Below are positions 7,601 through 7,966 of a stretch of DNA of 7,966 nucleotides, in pieces; positions within the stretch are counted from its first letter, which is position 1, and each line of letters starts with the position of its first letter. The DNA is taken from the NCBI GenBank assembly GCA_964393115.1, contig CAYMST010000218.1, positions 1 to 7,966 on the forward strand. The letters run 5' to 3'. Both the position numbers and the translations under genes were made by a program. The stretch comes from CAYMST01 sp964393115 (GTDB lineage: Bacteria > Bacteroidota > Bacteroidia > Cytophagales > Cyclobacteriaceae). The notes beneath the pieces are model-generated. The model was not told the origin of the DNA, did no database searches, and saw nothing but the letters and a program-made list of their open reading frames with translations.

Positions 7601-7966
7601 ATTGCTAGCAACTTCGGTGATGTCATCTGCCGTTACCCGAATGCGTTCCATCACTTGAATAGCGTTGTATTCAGGGAACCTAGCCCGAACAAGCGCTGCA
7701 GCTCCAGCAGCTTGAGGGGCAGCATATGAAGTACCCGATCCTGATCCACCATATTGGTCATCATTTCGGGTCGTATACACATTAAGACTTGGTGCTACTA
7801 GATCCATATAATAACTTACAACACCAAATTTTTCATCATTAATGTCCGTTTGTCCTACAGAGAGTACATTGTCGTAAGACGCTGGATACCAGTCTTCTTC
7901 CACATTGATTCCGGCGTTTCCTCCTGCAGCAACTAAAACAATATCCTTTTCAAGTACCGCAAAATT
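4661..7966 (-). CDS. Large secreted S8 (subtilisin-like) peptidase with T9SS sorting domain, N-terminus missing at window edge
   Basis: The frame is open from the right edge to the TAA at 4663-4661, giving 1101 visible residues (numbered from the edge). The end of the subtilisin domain is visible: VLVAAGGNAG with the oxyanion-hole Asn17, and GTSYAAP with the catalytic Ser80. The Asp and His of the triad, the signal peptide and any propeptide lie beyond the window. After the catalytic domain (to about 141) come a beta-sandwich-like segment (147-253), a module of about 280 residues that I do not recognise (255-536), three alternating Ig-like and PKD-like units (549-1019), and a T9SS type A sorting domain (about 1026-1101) with RIVLSDLSGKQVLD, GGIYVLNI and a final KILLK. 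Such domains direct export across the outer membrane and are usually removed on cell-surface attachment or release. The likely role is extracellular protein degradation. The GTG at 7903 is not the start, because S8 sequence continues upstream of it. The gene converges on the M3 gene with a 7-nt gap. Confidence 0.95.
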   Translation of the reverse strand, partial: NFAVLEKDIVLVAAGGNAGINVEEDWYPASYDNVLSVGQTDINDEKFGVVSYYMDLVAPSLNVYTTRNDDQYGGSGSGTSYAAPQAAGAAALVRARFPEYNAIQVMERIRVTADDITEVASNIQFEGQMGKGRLNVFNALNAKTPAIRLESESVIGYDETNIFGGDQVRVTGTLKNYLDTTENVSITISSPSPYFTALNSSTSIDFLGTLQTSAMSPLSFRLDENTPAQERIMIRLDYESENYRDFQYLRIHTAPDRVDFQTAALSSTISGDGDIGYYENGAFDGNGLSYKSRQLLHSMGIILAISSDTVYDNAVELVNNLQRSEDFETLQPVRYQDNSLADIYITSRFGTKSEDQEEGSSNKYLIEQSILGWEDASDANIMLLSYRITNNTDVGVDSLRFGLMSDLDISGDRSSDFVTYQEEIGLSITSDESESAKVGIGIIAGDSINFNSIRLNKEISPGGSFNDKSKYDLCFLNLQQDRGTAQSGFDIAGVISAFIDHLDPYESRKVTFAIIGGESTQEVMNGYNRARERLAEFNQTPPLFKSDTTCEETPITLSIGEDEEFEILSSYRGDSVISLADTFNTGVLADDSIFFVRTINGNLRSDIYSWSVVVTDPVVNFSISPDTLLFDPNTLNRVQFEDLTSNTVKWSWDFGNGLIGSSKSPSITYNNTGTYDINISVEDNLGCTGSETAQLIVAERGPKPSVETEVTVCQGANTTISAQNSTMLRVYQDQALKTLLSQGAEVQTPSITSPIRYYVTNVETGFESNPVSVEISIDQVESNIEYIADTTNVSQNAMLFFIDEQVQAIEWSVDGSVESNESTFSFPPNIENFNVSARVTGLSGCVSNLTSSVSLSASASPSLSDTSVCEDERFYYEAPGNEIFVLYNSNAQNSDNRIRKTKTISIDQITRDTILYVANAENILESPIQEVEIRLLPFSPSISLSTNQLDLTIARQINIQSTSIASTQEQTWLINGQYFDNSSNPILSVDTVGAYTISLLSVSKSGCIDSTGTGFQAFIEPPIIASIERKAADIYQLLNRTMILKRPETTKRIVLSDLSGKQVLDISETTERINLSSIQGGIYVLNIHTTSQNIARKILLK
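4910..6322 (-). repeat. Three diverged ~160-residue Ig-like + PKD-like units inside the S8 peptidase
   Basis: This is a protein-level repeat, not a DNA repeat. Unit 1 is about 6322-5837, unit 2 5836-5369 and unit 3 5368-4910. Each unit starts with an Ig-like half whose first Cys lies at residues 550, 713 and 869 of the visible protein. In units 2 and 3 this half ends in similar strands: YYVTNVETGFESNPVSVEI and LYVANAENILESPIQEVEI. Each then has a PKD-like half with a key Trp at 650, 811 and 972 and a terminal Gly-Cys at 687, 845 and 1007. The first PKD copy is canonical (WSWDFGNG, then TGTYDINISVEDNLGC); the other two are degenerate. The units probably form a rigid stalk between the enzyme and the surface anchor, by analogy with other T9SS surface proteins. 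Confidence 0.7.

Noticed and set aside
7901..7903. GTG at 7903 as the start of the S8 peptidase
   Set aside because: The frame stays open to the window edge and the 21 upstream residues contain the conserved S8 oxyanion-hole segment VLVAAGGNAG, so the gene clearly begins outside the window.

Overview
The window looks like chromosomal DNA from a member of the phylum Bacteroidota, probably an aquatic Cytophagales-type bacterium. Three things point there: a C-terminal type IX secretion (T9SS) sorting domain on a large peptidase, a mechanosensitive channel with the long secreted N-terminal region I associate with this phylum, and A/T-rich start regions without Shine-Dalgarno sequences. The exact genus cannot be read from the sequence.

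Layout from left to right: (1) positions 1-750, minus strand, is the N-terminal 250 residues of a retropepsin-like aspartic protease lipoprotein that runs off the left edge. (2) Positions 814-2478, minus strand, is a complete MscS-family mechanosensitive channel lying 63 nt upstream of the protease gene, so the two could share a transcript. (3) A 114-nt divergent intergenic region (2479-2592) carries a hairpin in the leader of the next gene. (4) Positions 2593-4653, plus strand, is a complete cytoplasmic M3-family zinc oligopeptidase of the Dcp/OpdA type. (5) Positions 4661-7966, minus strand, is the C-terminal 1101 residues of a very large secreted S8 (subtilisin-like) peptidase that enters from the right edge. 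It ends in three alternating Ig-like/PKD-like units and a T9SS sorting domain. It converges on the M3 gene with only 7 nt between the stop codons.

Three of the four genes encode peptidases of unrelated catalytic types (aspartic, zinc metallo, serine) placed in different compartments: a membrane-anchored lipoprotein, the cytoplasm and the cell surface. The S8 enzyme would degrade external protein and the M3 enzyme would finish imported or internal peptides. However, the strand arrangement (divergent, then convergent) shows they are not one operon, so a shared pathway is only inferred. I found no mobile element, RNA gene, CRISPR array or defence system. The window is mostly ordinary. The best leads are the unassigned module in the S8 protein, its regular three-unit stalk, the hairpin before the M3 gene, and the altered second active-site motif in the aspartic protease.
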